From assembly GCA_034698045.1 (NCBI GenBank), contig JAQGAU010000318.1, positions 1 to 31,282 of the forward strand: a stretch of DNA of 31,282 bases. The letters run 5' to 3'. The DNA comes from Paramacrobiotus richtersi. Lineage: Eukaryota; Tardigrada; Eutardigrada; Parachela; Macrobiotidae. Positions 1-9,603 of the stretch are shown one piece after another. The translations under genes were made by a program, and so were the position numbers. The notes beneath the pieces are model-generated. The model ran no database searches and was not told the DNA's origin. It saw nothing but the letters and a program-made list of their open reading frames with translations. The stretch's first letter is position 1, and each line of letters begins with the position of its first letter.

Positions 1-222
1 CAGTCACCCCTGCTGGGTGCGAGAAGATGCGCCGCCTCCAGGGCATCATTTTAAAATTAAAATCACGGGATTCGGACAAGTATTTACCGAACGCTGACTC
101 AAAACTGTTGTACAGTGGTGTATGCGGCAAACAAGTAAAAGTGAATTCTACAGAGTTTTTAGCACCGCCGGTCACCCCCACTAGGTGCCAAAAGATGCGC
201 CACATTCAGGGCATCATTTTAA
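1..222 (+). repeat. Satellite-like tandem repeat, ~168-bp monomer (left part)
   Basis: A block beginning CAGTCACCCC at base 1 recurs at 170 and again at 869. Once the 532 bases of the inserted transposon and its duplicated TTAA are removed, the period is 167-169 bases. The window therefore opens inside or at the edge of a tandem array of which about 2.3 monomers are visible. The monomer includes the marker strings GATTCGGAC, TTACCGAACGCTGACT and GGGCATCATTTTAA. No coding function is apparent; short open frames here are accidental. Confidence 0.85.
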
Positions 223-750
223 CCCTCGCCCCCTTCCAAGAAAATTATACTTGGAGATTTTGAGCGGTGTATGGAACCAAGCCAATGAGAATTTGCGGAT
301 CCGCCCCAAATGCACCGCTCGATTCAATTAAATCATTGTCATGAGGCAGGCATGCCAATGGTGGACGGTGTCTCCACAGAAAACAGCTAAATTCCGTCTT
401 TTCAGTCAACTGAGTACAGTCGAACCAAGAAATTTTTCCGAGTGGCTCTTTGAGCTGCTCATGGTAGAGAAACTATCCCTGCATGTTTGTACATTTCACG
501 ACATGCCTAAAAAAATTCATTTAGGAAATCTTGCATACGCAGAATTCAGCTTCCGGTTCAGGCGGTGTGGGACCCCGCCTCCGTAACTCTCTCTGCCATT
601 GTTTTTCACAAAAACGGTCGTTGCCATATGGAAGAGCGTAAAACGTTAGGCGCATTCATGTAAGGACATGATGAAAGGAGTTGAACTGAATTTGTAGTGG
701 TTTTCTGAATACACAAAGCGGTCTCGCACACCGCCATCAGGGGGCGAGGG
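223..750. mobile_element. TTAA-flanked MITE (piggyBac-like, non-autonomous), 528 bp
   Basis: The element begins CCCTCGCCCCCT at 223 and ends with the exact reverse complement AGGGGGCGAGGG at 739-750, giving a 12-bp perfect terminal inverted repeat. TTAA lies on both sides (219-222 and 751-754). Removing the element and one TTAA restores a normal satellite monomer, so this is a clean insertion with TTAA target duplication. TTAA targeting and termini starting CCC are hallmarks of the piggyBac superfamily. The string GCGGTGT occurs at 264-270 and 562-568 and inverted at 728-734. There is no transposase frame, so it would depend on an enzyme supplied elsewhere. Confidence 0.85.
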
Positions 751-930
751 TTAAAACCAAAATCACGGGATTCGGACCAGTATTTACCGAACGCTGACTG
801 AAAACTGGTGTACAGTGGTGCATGCGGCAAGCAAGTAAAAGTGAACTCTACAGAGTTTTTAGCACCCCCAGTCACCCCCACTAGGCGCGGAAAGATGCGC
901 CGCATTCAGGGCATCATTTTAAAATCAAAT
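751..930 (+). repeat. Satellite-like tandem repeat (right part, last monomer)
   Basis: This is the third copy of the ~168-bp monomer, resuming directly after the right TTAA of the MITE. It matches the first monomer closely from AATCACGGGATTCGGAC through GGGCATCATTTTAAAAT and then loses similarity near 930, where the array ends. Confidence 0.8.
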
Positions 931-1960
931 TCCCAGATATAATTCGGCTGTTCCATTCTAGCTTCGTGTTTCTTTCCAGTGTATCTAATCCAATCCAAAA
1001 TACGTGGTCAGGGTCACCGACGCTAATACTCAGGCACGAAATAAAACCAAGTCAGCACAACTGTCACACGGTAGGGCCGAAGAACCCAATAAAGAAGAAG
1101 CAAACAGTATTTGAAGAGGCTTCGAAGTTCGAGAAACAAAGTGAACAGTAAATCCAACATAAAAAAGATATGAATGGCAAACTCATTGGACACTGGCAAC
1201 CATTTGATGCCAGTATGGACGTCATGCTAAGCAGGGTCAACAGGCATTTATAGGAAATGCATTTCGAACGTCTGGGTTAGGTTCGCGGGTACAGTGTCAA
1301 CGCCGAGGATGTGACTAAGCATATTATTGAATTAATTTCTGACTCCTTACTGTAAGGACATTACTATAAACAAGTAAAGGTATTGCTCCTCCCCAATAAC
1401 GCGAGGAGAATTGGGTATTTTGGCTCCAGTATGCCTTCATAGATACTACGCTCAATGTCGTATTGTTGGAAACATGTCACTTTCAGTAATTTACTTGTGT
1501 TTGTGTTCCAGAACGTTCCAGATTCAGAAAATTTGCAGTGTTTGGTGTACACAGGCAGATGATAGGCTCTATGAGGTGACGTCACCCACGCCGAGCCAGT
1601 GGCTGTCACTATGAAACAGTACTTTTGAATCAAGATATGAGAGTAAAACAACTAGTACTTGTAATGACAAGGGGTTGATGTTGATCGGAGACCGGGGACT
1701 TCGCCTTAAAATGTTCACATAGTTATTTTGCTGACATGCAGCGATAGTAAAAGAATGCGCGAGAAGTACGGCAACAGACTTGTAGTTGTGGTAATCATGA
1801 TGTCAGTCTTGCTTCCGGTAAAATCGTTTCGACAAATCACCCATAGTCCGCCGTGTACAGTATCAGCTGCGGATCAACGGACCATTCAATCTGAAAACAT
1901 TGCCCCTAGAAAAGTAAGGTTTTTTCCTTTTCGAACATATTTCCCTTCGTAGTCACAGAT
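931..1960. other. Intergenic, no gene recognised
   Basis: Short open frames on both strands show no recognisable protein pattern. The one small feature is a 12-bp palindrome, GGTGACGTCACC, at 1575-1586, which contains the CRE core TGACGTCA. No gene beside it makes use of it obvious. Confidence 0.5.
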
Positions 1961-1967
1961 TCACTAT

Positions 1968-2486
1968 TTTGATGAATCGTCCCACACCCGGCTTAAAAAC
2001 CCGATATATTGACAGATTTGACGACCGGAATTGGCGAAGAGCTGATCAAGTACCATACAAACGGCACAATCATAACCCTGGACAAAACCGCCTGCCTCTG
2101 TCGCTTCGCCGATACGTCCTGTTGTTCCGTGCGAACAAGACCTTTCATTGTCAACTTTGCCGCTAGCAAGACATGCGCCAAACCCTAGACGCTCTACGGA
2201 AACGAAACGGCTAAAAATGTATTCAAAAAAATAGACAACGGCGGCAAGATCGAGACTGAACCGTCTGAAAGGATCTTCCCGACACTTCACTAACCGTTAG
2301 ACTGTTGGCAAACGTCGACACAAACCAGCAGATCACAATATAGCCAATGGTTTTCTTTACATACAACAGCGACTTACAGTATACTGATGGTGGAAATAAA
2401 CAGCGACCAGAAGACTGAGTGCTACCGCACAGAATGACTAGTAGGTGGCGCCGACTGGTCTGCCGGAGAAAGACAAACGCGGCGCT
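1968..2486 (-). pseudogene. 7TM receptor pseudogene (fragment, TM3 to TM6)
   Basis: On the minus strand this segment is clearly homologous to the receptor genes in this window. It runs from the TM3 region (FLRQTS and GAT, near 2470) through TM4 (ICWFVS), TM5 and the third intracellular loop (DVSAKRQRQAVL) to the end of TM6 (VNISGF, near 1985). The homology is scattered over three frames with in-frame stops, so frameshifts and nonsense changes are several. The N-terminal third (TM1-TM2), TM7 and the conserved last exon were not found next to it. It is an old, truncated member of the family, oriented like the 3701-4577 copy. Its third-loop sequence resembles the 14568 copy most by eye. Confidence 0.85.
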
Positions 2487-3400
2487 AGGAAAATTATAGA
2501 ATTGATCATAATACCGGGAGCAGTCCCGGGACAACGAAAACACCCGAACAGCAATAACCTAATACGATCCGGTACCATTTTCGGATAACTCGCACGCAAA
2601 ACAGTTGCACATAGAATTTAATTTTGTTGAAAGTTCGTAAATGTCCAGCACTATAGTTAATAGTGAAGAAACTGAGAGCATGCTGAAACAAGTCAATTCA
2701 CTGTTGAAGTACTTCACCAATGATTTGCTGGAACAAAATTCTTAACCGATTATTCATCATTCTCTACAAGGATGGCATGTGTGCTTGAAAACGCAAATAG
2801 CATTTTATGGCGTGGGAGATTATCGGTATTTTATCGATGCGCAGCTTAATGGATTGCAGTGTTTTGATTGTTAGGCTTTCCATGTAGAATTACATTAGAA
2901 TGATATGTGTTACACGACTAATGTAAAAGGAAACCTTTTCCATTTAGCTTTCTCCACCAAACGTTATTCATTCATTTGACAAAAGCTCCCTCGGTAAAGG
3001 GCTACGCTTATTGCGCTTACAATGCCGAAACGAGCGCAGTGGTCGTAATTTCATCGTCACGCGTTTGGAGTGAGATAAAGTTGTACAATAATTATGAGGT
3101 CATGATACGGATATGAACACCATAATGATGAACCTAGATCAACCAGCATGTCTTACGTGCGTGAATCTTATAATATACAGGCGATATATAATTAAGTTTA
3201 CAGTCAGAAAAGAGCGACGTATGGTACGCTGTGTCCTTCAAAATCTTCCATACTTCTATTGGTTAACTATATCTGGCTTTTGCAGGGGAATAGAGACATA
3301 CAACTTATTGGTTGGTTGTGCTAGACGCCAAAGCCGCTAACAGTTCTGAATAGCAAAACGAATTATTGTCTTACTTGTTGGTAAATGTAATGCACAAGAT
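2487..3400. other. Intergenic, AT-rich, no gene recognised
   Basis: No frame here resembles a known protein and no further receptor fragment was seen. A small GC hairpin, CCGGGA-GCAG-TCCCGG, lies at 2514-2529. The stretch beyond about 3380 grades into the duplicated 3' flank of the minus-strand receptor copy. Confidence 0.45.
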
Positions 3401-3700
3401 ATAACGGTACCTGCATAAGATAATAAAGACCGCACATTATACAACAGTACCCTTATCATACATACATGATAATATTACGATGGTGAATGAGGCTCCACGT
3501 TGCCCGTACATGTGCCAGTCGCTATTCCTTGTAAATTAATGCATGCGTGATAAACCCGATAATAATATCTGTAATTCCCAAAACAATGAGCAACAAGCCA
3601 AGACATAGTACAGTAATAATACAAGACAGAGTAGTTTTTTTAGATAACCAGAAAAAGATCCAGTTGAGGCGAAACTGCATGACAGATGACTTGTAGTGGT

Positions 3701-4577
3701 TTAATGGCTGCTCCTGTATTGGTTAACGCGGTGTCCCTGTAGCAGTTTTTTCAGTGTCACTTGGTTGTCAGTTCCCAGCAAAAATAATATAGTCTGCAAA
3801 GAACAGCAACACAGGGCGACAAACTTCGCGCGGCTTATAGTTGTATGTGAAATAAACGAGCTTAGCGTTCAGCCATGGCCAGTAGCACAATCATGCGCAT
3901 GTACCACTAATCATGTCATAGATTTAATTGCGCTCCCAGCGCGCATCCCCGGCGTTTTAGGATCGACTACTACCTCGAACTGTATTCCCGAAAATTTCTT
4001 ATCTCTACCGATTCTGCTTTAATACGTATACTAAACTAAGCAGTCCACTTACTGCATTTATTACACTAAACATTACGATATCGTATCGGGATTCCAACGC
4101 GTCCACACATGTCCACTGCCTTCAGCCACAGCAGCATCGTCTCATACCCGACATAAAAACCCGATGTTTTAACAATAGGCTTGACAATCGGAATAGGCAA
4201 AAAGCAGATTATGTACCACACATACGAAACAATCAGAATCCGGGCCAAAACAACTTGCCTGAGTCGCTTCCCAGATACGTCTGGATGCTCAGCGCGACCA
4301 CGCCCTTTCCTTGCCAGCTGGCATCGGAAGGTCATGATGTTATCCACGGGCGCGCATACAGCGGTCGCTAAGAAGTTGAGGAATAACATGTGGCAGATGA
4401 ACAGACTGCCGCGTTGGTGTTGGGCTTCTTGCTTGAAGATGACGAAGATTAACAGAATGCTGGCAACACCAACAACAGGATGCTGATGAATATGATGGAT
4501 AGGAACCAAGCGTAGATTATGGATAGACTAGCAACTGGTGCGTTCGCGGTAGCACTGGAGTTTGTAGCGATTGGCAT
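3701..4577 (-). pseudogene. 7TM receptor pseudogene with internal deletion; two exons recognisable
   Basis: Read on the minus strand, the start codon is at 4577-4575, followed by a Ser/Thr-rich N-terminus and the family signature ASLS..YAWFLS. TM1 is interrupted by a frameshift (about 2 extra bases). After TM2 (FLATAVCAPVDN) the sequence jumps from CQL to a third-loop ARKGRGRAEHPD, so TM3-TM5 are deleted. TM6 and most of TM7 follow, ending GIP at 4087. The splice donor expected there is changed from GT to AT. The last exon is still present at 3793-3701, after an intact TTTGCAG acceptor, and encodes a tail ending QYRSSH and a stop. This copy is the inverted partner of the 5707 gene. Its upstream flank (4606-4787) lies flipped relative to the gene body. 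Confidence 0.9.
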
Positions 4578-4605
4578 TTTGAAGGTTGCCACTGTGTACA
4601 CCTTT

Positions 4606-4787
4606 CTGCAGTGATGATATTCCAAGTCAAAGCACCGTTTAAGCGCGGTAGAAGACTAAACAGTAAAAATTCTTTTATATCTGTTGTAACTAGAGATCTG
4701 TTATATCCAATGTCCATGCAAAAGCTTGCGGTTTTGTAAACTGAGTACACGAATGTGAGGTAAGCTTTATGACTCCATTTGCTGTTT
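4606..4787 (+). repeat. Receptor 5'-flank copy, micro-inverted relative to its gene
   Basis: This ~180-bp segment matches 5490-5681, the flank just upstream of the 5707 receptor gene, in the same (+) direction. Shared strings include CCGTTTAAGCGCGGT, ATCTGTTATATCCAAT and GTGAGGTAAGCTTTATGACT. The neighbouring receptor copy (3701-4577) is on the minus strand, so its flank should read minus. The block is therefore inverted relative to its own gene. Confidence 0.75.
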
Positions 4788-4794
4788 TTCGACA

Positions 4795-5470
4795 AACACT
4801 ACAACTGCACATTGTATTAATCACACTGAAGTAGCAACCGGCAAGCTAGTTGATTATAATATAATCATAATAATTATTTGTGATCGCTGCCAAATTTAAC
4901 CGAAACTCAGTGGCTGCACCAGCAGAATTAACATCCGGTGAGCCGAATAATCGTCGCTTGTGCGTACGATGTCCGACAATGGACTGTGAAATGGGACTTC
5001 AAGCTGCGGTTGAATTACAGGAACAATTAGTAATTTCAATAACCGCTAACGTTGCTCTTTCATACATCAGATTTCCTTTGAGGGTACGGATCCTCCAAGC
5101 GCGCACCGCATTTCTGTATAATTACTCCTACTGTGGAATAAGTTGTGCCCTTCCGCCGCATACATCGCATTCGCTGGAGGATATCCGGCCGGCATGCAAT
5201 GAGCTTCCTCTCTTGAGATAAAGCATGATGAATGAAGGAGGCATATGTTATAGCGGTTATTGTAATTACTAAATGTTCCTGTAGCTTTAACTCCCGTTTC
5301 ACATTCCATTGTCGGACATCGCACTCACAAGCAACAATTATTCCGCTTACCGGATGTTCATTCTGCCGGGGCAGTTACAGAATTTCGGTTAAATTTGGCA
5401 GCAATTACAATTACCTAGCTCGCCGGCTGCTGTTCTAGTGTGATTGTAATACAATGTTCAGTTGTAGCGT
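4795..5470. repeat. Large imperfect inverted repeat (centre of head-to-head duplication)
   Basis: The left arm (about 4795-5060) reads on the plus strand what the right arm (about 5470-5220) reads on the minus strand. Shared strings include CTGCCAAATTTAACCGAAA, CGATGTCCGACAATGGA and TAATAACCGCTA-like variants. Similarity continues weakly into the centre (GGATCCTCCA opposite TGGAGGATATCC). The arms sit upstream of two divergent receptor copies (minus 3701-4577 and plus 5707-7190), so this is the hinge of an inverted duplication. Overlapping open frames on both strands here are by-products of the symmetry. Confidence 0.8.
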
Positions 5471-5706
5471 ATGTTGTAACACTGTATTAATAATATTCCA
5501 AGCCAAAGCGCCGTTTAAGCGCGGTTGAAGATCTTGTTAGCAGGTTCGAGCAGTAAGAATCTGTTCCATATGGCATATGTTATACCTAGAAATCTGTTAT
5601 ATCCAATATCCCAAGCCGATCTTGTAATCCATATCTGCAGGTACACAAATGTGAGGTAAGCTTTATGACTCCATTTGCTGTGGTGCACATAGTGGCATCC
5701 TTTAAA

Positions 5707-7190
5707 ATGCTAAACGCTACAAACTCCAGTACTACCGTCAGCGCACCAATTGCTAGTCTATCCACAATCTACGCTTGGTTTTTATTCACCATATTCATCA
5801 GCATCCTCGGCGCGATTGCCAGCATTCTGTTAATCTTCGTCATTTTCAAACAAGATGCCCAACACCTGCGCAGCAGTCTACTTATCCGCCAGATGTTATT
5901 CCTCAACTTCTTAATGACCGCGGTCTACGCGCTAATGGACAACATCATCACCTTCCGATACCAGCTGGGCTACAGGGAAAGGGTTTCTTGCGACGCGATA
6001 GTCTTTTTCCGGCAGACCAATCTCGGTGCCACATACTGGTCATTCTGTGCAGTGGCACTTGATCGGCTAGTCGCCGCTGTTCTCCCACATCAGTACAAGT
6101 CGATATTTTCCGTGAAGAAAACCATAGGATATAGCATGATCTGCTGGTTCGTGCCGGCCGTTGTTAATACTCTTACGGTCAGCGGTGTCGCGGGAAGAGC
6201 CTTCCTGGCGTTGCCGCTTGGGATCTGCGGGTCAGAGTCGGTTTTGCCGTCGTTGTTTATCTTTTTGAACACATTTCTGGTCATTGCGTTTCCATTGAGT
6301 GTGCAGGGTCTGGCGCATGTCATCTTGGCGGTTAAGTTGACAAGGAAAGGTCATGAGCGCGCTGAGCGCCCGGACGTATCAGCGAAGCAACAGAGGCAGG
6401 TTGTTTTGGCCCGGGTTCTGATTGTTTCGTATGTATGGCATATAATCTGCTTTTTGCCAATTCCGATTGTCAAGCCTATTGTCAATATATCGGGTTTTTA
6501 CGTCGGGTATGAGATGGTGCTGCTGGGGATGAAGGCGGTGGGCATGTGTGGATGGGTTGGAATCCCGGTATGATGTCGTAAAGTTTAGTGTAATAAATGC
6601 AGTGAGGGAACTGCTTGGTATTTTTGGGCATGACTCAGAAATAATTAAGTCCTTCATATCAATATGGATGAGATGGATCACCCACAGACTGCTATATTTT
6701 TATTCGTAAAAGCCGAAATAACAACAAAAGCCATCGCTAGGAACACTACATACACAGAATTCTAAACATTGAAAAAACAACCAAACTCGTTATCAGACAG
6801 CTTTGAGCGCGCAGGTAAGGTGCCAAGAACAGCCAAGTGACTGCTATGTTATGTAAGTCATGCCAAACATTAATAACTTTGCCAATTCAGAACTTTTCAC
6901 CGTTTGTGCCAGTCCGTGATTAAAATATTGCTAAATGTTAGGCATATTTACTAGATCATAATGGTCTGAAGGACATCATTATTTATTTTTGAGTCCTGCC
7001 GGAAAATACTTACTTGTAAGCTATCTCGTTTATTTCACGTGTAGGTACAACCATAAGCCCCGCGAAATTTGTCGACCTGTATTACTGTTCTTCGCAGGTT
7101 ATATTCTTTTTGCTGGGAACGGACTACCAAGTGACACTGAAAAAAATGCTACAGGGACACCGCGTTAGCCAAATCAGGAGCACCCATTGA
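5707..7190 (+). CDS. Rhodopsin-like 7TM receptor (two exons, 317 aa)
   Basis: Exon 1 is 5707-6567 and exon 2 is 7098-7190, separated by a 530-base intron (donor CCG|GTATGA, acceptor TTCGCAG|GTT, phase 0). The predicted plasma-membrane receptor has N-glycosylation sites at N3 and N6, TM1 ~22-46, TM2 ~58-78 and TM3 from C95. DRL at 119-121 stands in place of DRY. W147 (4.50), C174 in loop 2, P196 (5.50) and TM6 ending CFLPIP are present. TM7 runs across the splice junction as IP|VIFF, a degenerate NPxxY, followed by a basic helix-8-like tail. Unspliced, the frame stops four bases into the intron. An in-frame ATG at 5665 exists, but the 5707 start aligns with the paralogues. Ligand and G protein are unknown; the family resembles no named receptor I can recognise. 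It looks intact. Confidence 0.87.
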
Positions 7191-7860
7191 ACCACTACAG
7201 TTCATCTGTCATTTTCGCCACCAGTGGCTATTTTTCGAGTTATCTACCTTTATCTAGTTATCTCTCTATTTTTCTAGTTTTCTAGTTACTACATCTTGGC
7301 CTGGGGAGCGGGAACTATTGTTATCGGGTGCATTGGTAACTTATACATAATTTACAGGGAAAGGTAGGAAAAACATGTATGATAAGGGTACTGCTGTATA
7401 ATGTGCGGTCCCAATTAATTATCTTACGCATGTACCGTTATCCGTTGGATGTCAGTCAGTTCAAATTATTGGTTCGGCAAAAGATTAGGACTGTATTAGT
7501 ACGTCGCAATAAGTTTGCAGGGGCCGCGATCGAGAAATGACACATGTTCAATTTAGAATTTGTGGCAGCCGCCGGCGAAAAGAAGGGTCGATCCAGCTCC
7601 TCATATCATAGCCAGATGTACTGCAAACTGGTCTATTTCTAAACGCGAATTTGTCGGGAAATTCAGCACAGATCACCGACCAAAGGAAAAATTATTGTAT
7701 TGGCGGCTGACAGCGAGTCCAGTAACCGCGGCAAGGATATGCGCAAGCACTACGGCTTTAATTCAAAACCGAATAACTAGAAGTATAGCAAAAAGTGGTG
7801 TTATTTCATAGGCCAATTATGTGACGAACAACATATACTATTTTTTTACTAGCTTTAAGG
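7191..7860 (+). repeat. Duplicated 3' flank of the receptor unit
   Basis: Pieces of this stretch recur after the other receptor copies. ACCACTACA plus TCATC-GTCA after the stop, repeated CTAGTTATCT, and GATAAGGGTACTG-TGTATAATGTGCGGTC (7381-7410) also appear after the minus-strand copy near 3421-3460. TAATGTGCGGTC recurs near 10861, and a weaker match lies near 16077. The duplicated unit therefore extends several hundred bases past the last exon. No gene was found in it. Confidence 0.65.
7685..7792 (+). repeat. ~105-bp segment inverted relative to 10943-11040
   Basis: Strings such as TTGTATTGGCGGCTGACAGC and CCGAATAACTAGAAGTATAG occur here on the plus strand and at 10943-11040 on the minus strand. 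The flanking sequences on both sides (CGAGAAAT before; ATGTGACGAA and TTTTACTAGCTTTAAG after) keep the same direction in both places. Only this block is flipped. Confidence 0.8.
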
Positions 7861-9200
7861 ACACGTGGTACAACTTCGCATGCATTTGTTGAAGAATCTG
7901 TGTAAGAGTTCAGTTCATTCGGTACATGACTGAACTAACAAATCATTAAAGGTCAGAAATCTCTTCAACGAGTGACATTTCCCTGGACATGCTACTAATT
8001 ACAGAGCTATGTACGATCATCGTCTGGGTGATCTCGTCACATTACAAGACAGTAATTTAATTTTTGTCAATAATGTGCCCAGTGCACAAAGTCAGCATTT
8101 AACCACTGCTGTATTGGATTTTACCAAGGACTTTTTCACTTTCTGGTGGCCGTCAGATTCATATGCATATCTGTACAGCACGCAACTAAGAAGATTTTGC
8201 CATCAAGCCATTACTTGACAAGCTATAGGGAATAAATGCCTCCAAATGTGTTGTCATAAACTGCTACCATATTGTGCAACAACGACATATACCTACCAAG
8301 ATCACACACAGTACGGCTTCAGATTTGAAATATCCATTTTGCACACCAGCAAAAAGAGTTATAAGTTACAACAAACTAGCTGTGTCTTATGTTCGCGAAA
8401 CGATAATAGTATTACTAAAGCTTGCCTCAGTACAGTACATGAACAAACTGCTTGGCGACACTAACCTTGTCGTGCTGCAAGCTGCAGCTCTTTCGAAAGT
8501 AAAAAAGATCATGTACTTACTTGGCACCAGCTAGCGCCGCTAACGAAGCGCGCTTGACACACGACTGCTGACATGCTGCGTCATGAAAGGGTCCACAAGT
8601 GAGAAAAGCATTTTATCTGTGTGCGATAACGTTTCCTGATGAGTACTGCCATTGATTTCGTACTGGCAACTAACAGTTTATAGTACAAAGACGGGCGCAC
8701 ATCTGCGTATCTGCGCAAATTATCGGCGCATCTGGAACATAGCGCGAATTAGTCGCAATCCGACTTCGGAGATGAAGCTCGGGCCAAATTGGCTGCGCTT
8801 TGTTGCGCTTTTTTTAAAATTTCAAAATGGTACTTTGTTTGTTTTTCTACATACAATTCGTTTTCATGTAACATATTTGGAATTTGCGTGAACACGCGTC
8901 TGAAGAACTACATTTACATACAAGGAGAAACGACATATTTTTTTATTTTTCTTGTTGCAGATCTGTAGACACGCGTTTACTGAGACGCAAATTCTTAATA
9001 GTCTGAATACATGAAAACAAGGTGGATTTAGAAAAAAAAGAAATTTCATTTTGAAATTCGAAATGATTCATCAAAGGGTAACCAGACTTGATCAAAGAGT
9101 TACACTGTTACAGTTTTGAACCCGTGGATGTGCTGCGCCCAGCCTATCTGAAGCCTTCTGTTGTGCTGATTTTTTGAAATGATGTTATTGGATGGTGATC
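7861..9200. other. Intergenic, no gene recognised
   Basis: Several short open frames occur (for example 8009-8218 and 8274-8534), but none has a coding pattern, flanking splice sites of note or a paralogue in the window. The sequence is AT-rich with homopolymer runs near 8810 and 8940. Confidence 0.45.
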
Positions 9201-9224
9201 AGCAATCCGATTAAACAGCAGAAT

Positions 9225-9350
9225 GATGAGTCATTGATGCGGACAACGAATCACACGGTCTACGGATTTCCGATCGTTTCATCTTACGTGGTAGCGTAGT
9301 TATTATTTTATTCGACACCCGTTTCTGTAACTACGCAGTTCAACAAAATC
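9225..9350 (+). repeat. Receptor upstream-flank repeat (copy 1)
   Basis: The string TTTCCGATC, followed by TCATCTTACGTG and CGACACCCGTTTCTGTAA, matches copies at about 17960-18055 and 20240-20320. The first two copies lie 200-600 bases before a receptor copy, so the block is part of the duplicated unit. Confidence 0.7.
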
Positions 9351-9532
9351 CGTAACATACTGCGTTGTTGCCCATGAAACTGGAAGAAATCTGGAGCAGA
9401 TTTCATTCACATGTCACATTTCAGTCGATTGCTGTGGTGGTGAACGAACCAAATTATTGTAAACGGGAAATGGTCGACACCTTGCCAATTGGTCCAATTC
9501 CGTTCAAGTCATGAGTTACATCTACGTGCACT

Positions 9533-9540
9533 TATATAAA
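9533..9540 (+). promoter_or_regulatory. TATA box of broken receptor copy
   Basis: TATATAAA followed by GGACCC matches the TATATAAG plus GGACC found at 18292-18304 upstream of the intact 18533 gene. Here it sits only about 65 bases from receptor coding sequence, because the intervening leader and start codon have been lost. Confidence 0.6.
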
Positions 9541-9603
9541 GGACCCGATTACACCAAAGGGATAATAGAGCTGGATGAAATTAGTCTGGATGAAAGGGAT
9601 AAT

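Noticed and set aside
1575-1586. CRE-like palindrome GGTGACGTCACC as a promoter element
   Set aside because: No supported gene lies within reach on either strand.
5060-5324. Overlapping open frames on both strands around 4880-5440
   Set aside because: They arise from the two arms of the inverted repeat and have no protein pattern or conservation bias.
5665-5706. Upstream in-frame ATG for the first intact receptor
   Set aside because: The added 14 residues come from flank sequence that is not coding in the paralogues. The 5707 ATG aligns with the starts of the 14568 and 18533 genes.
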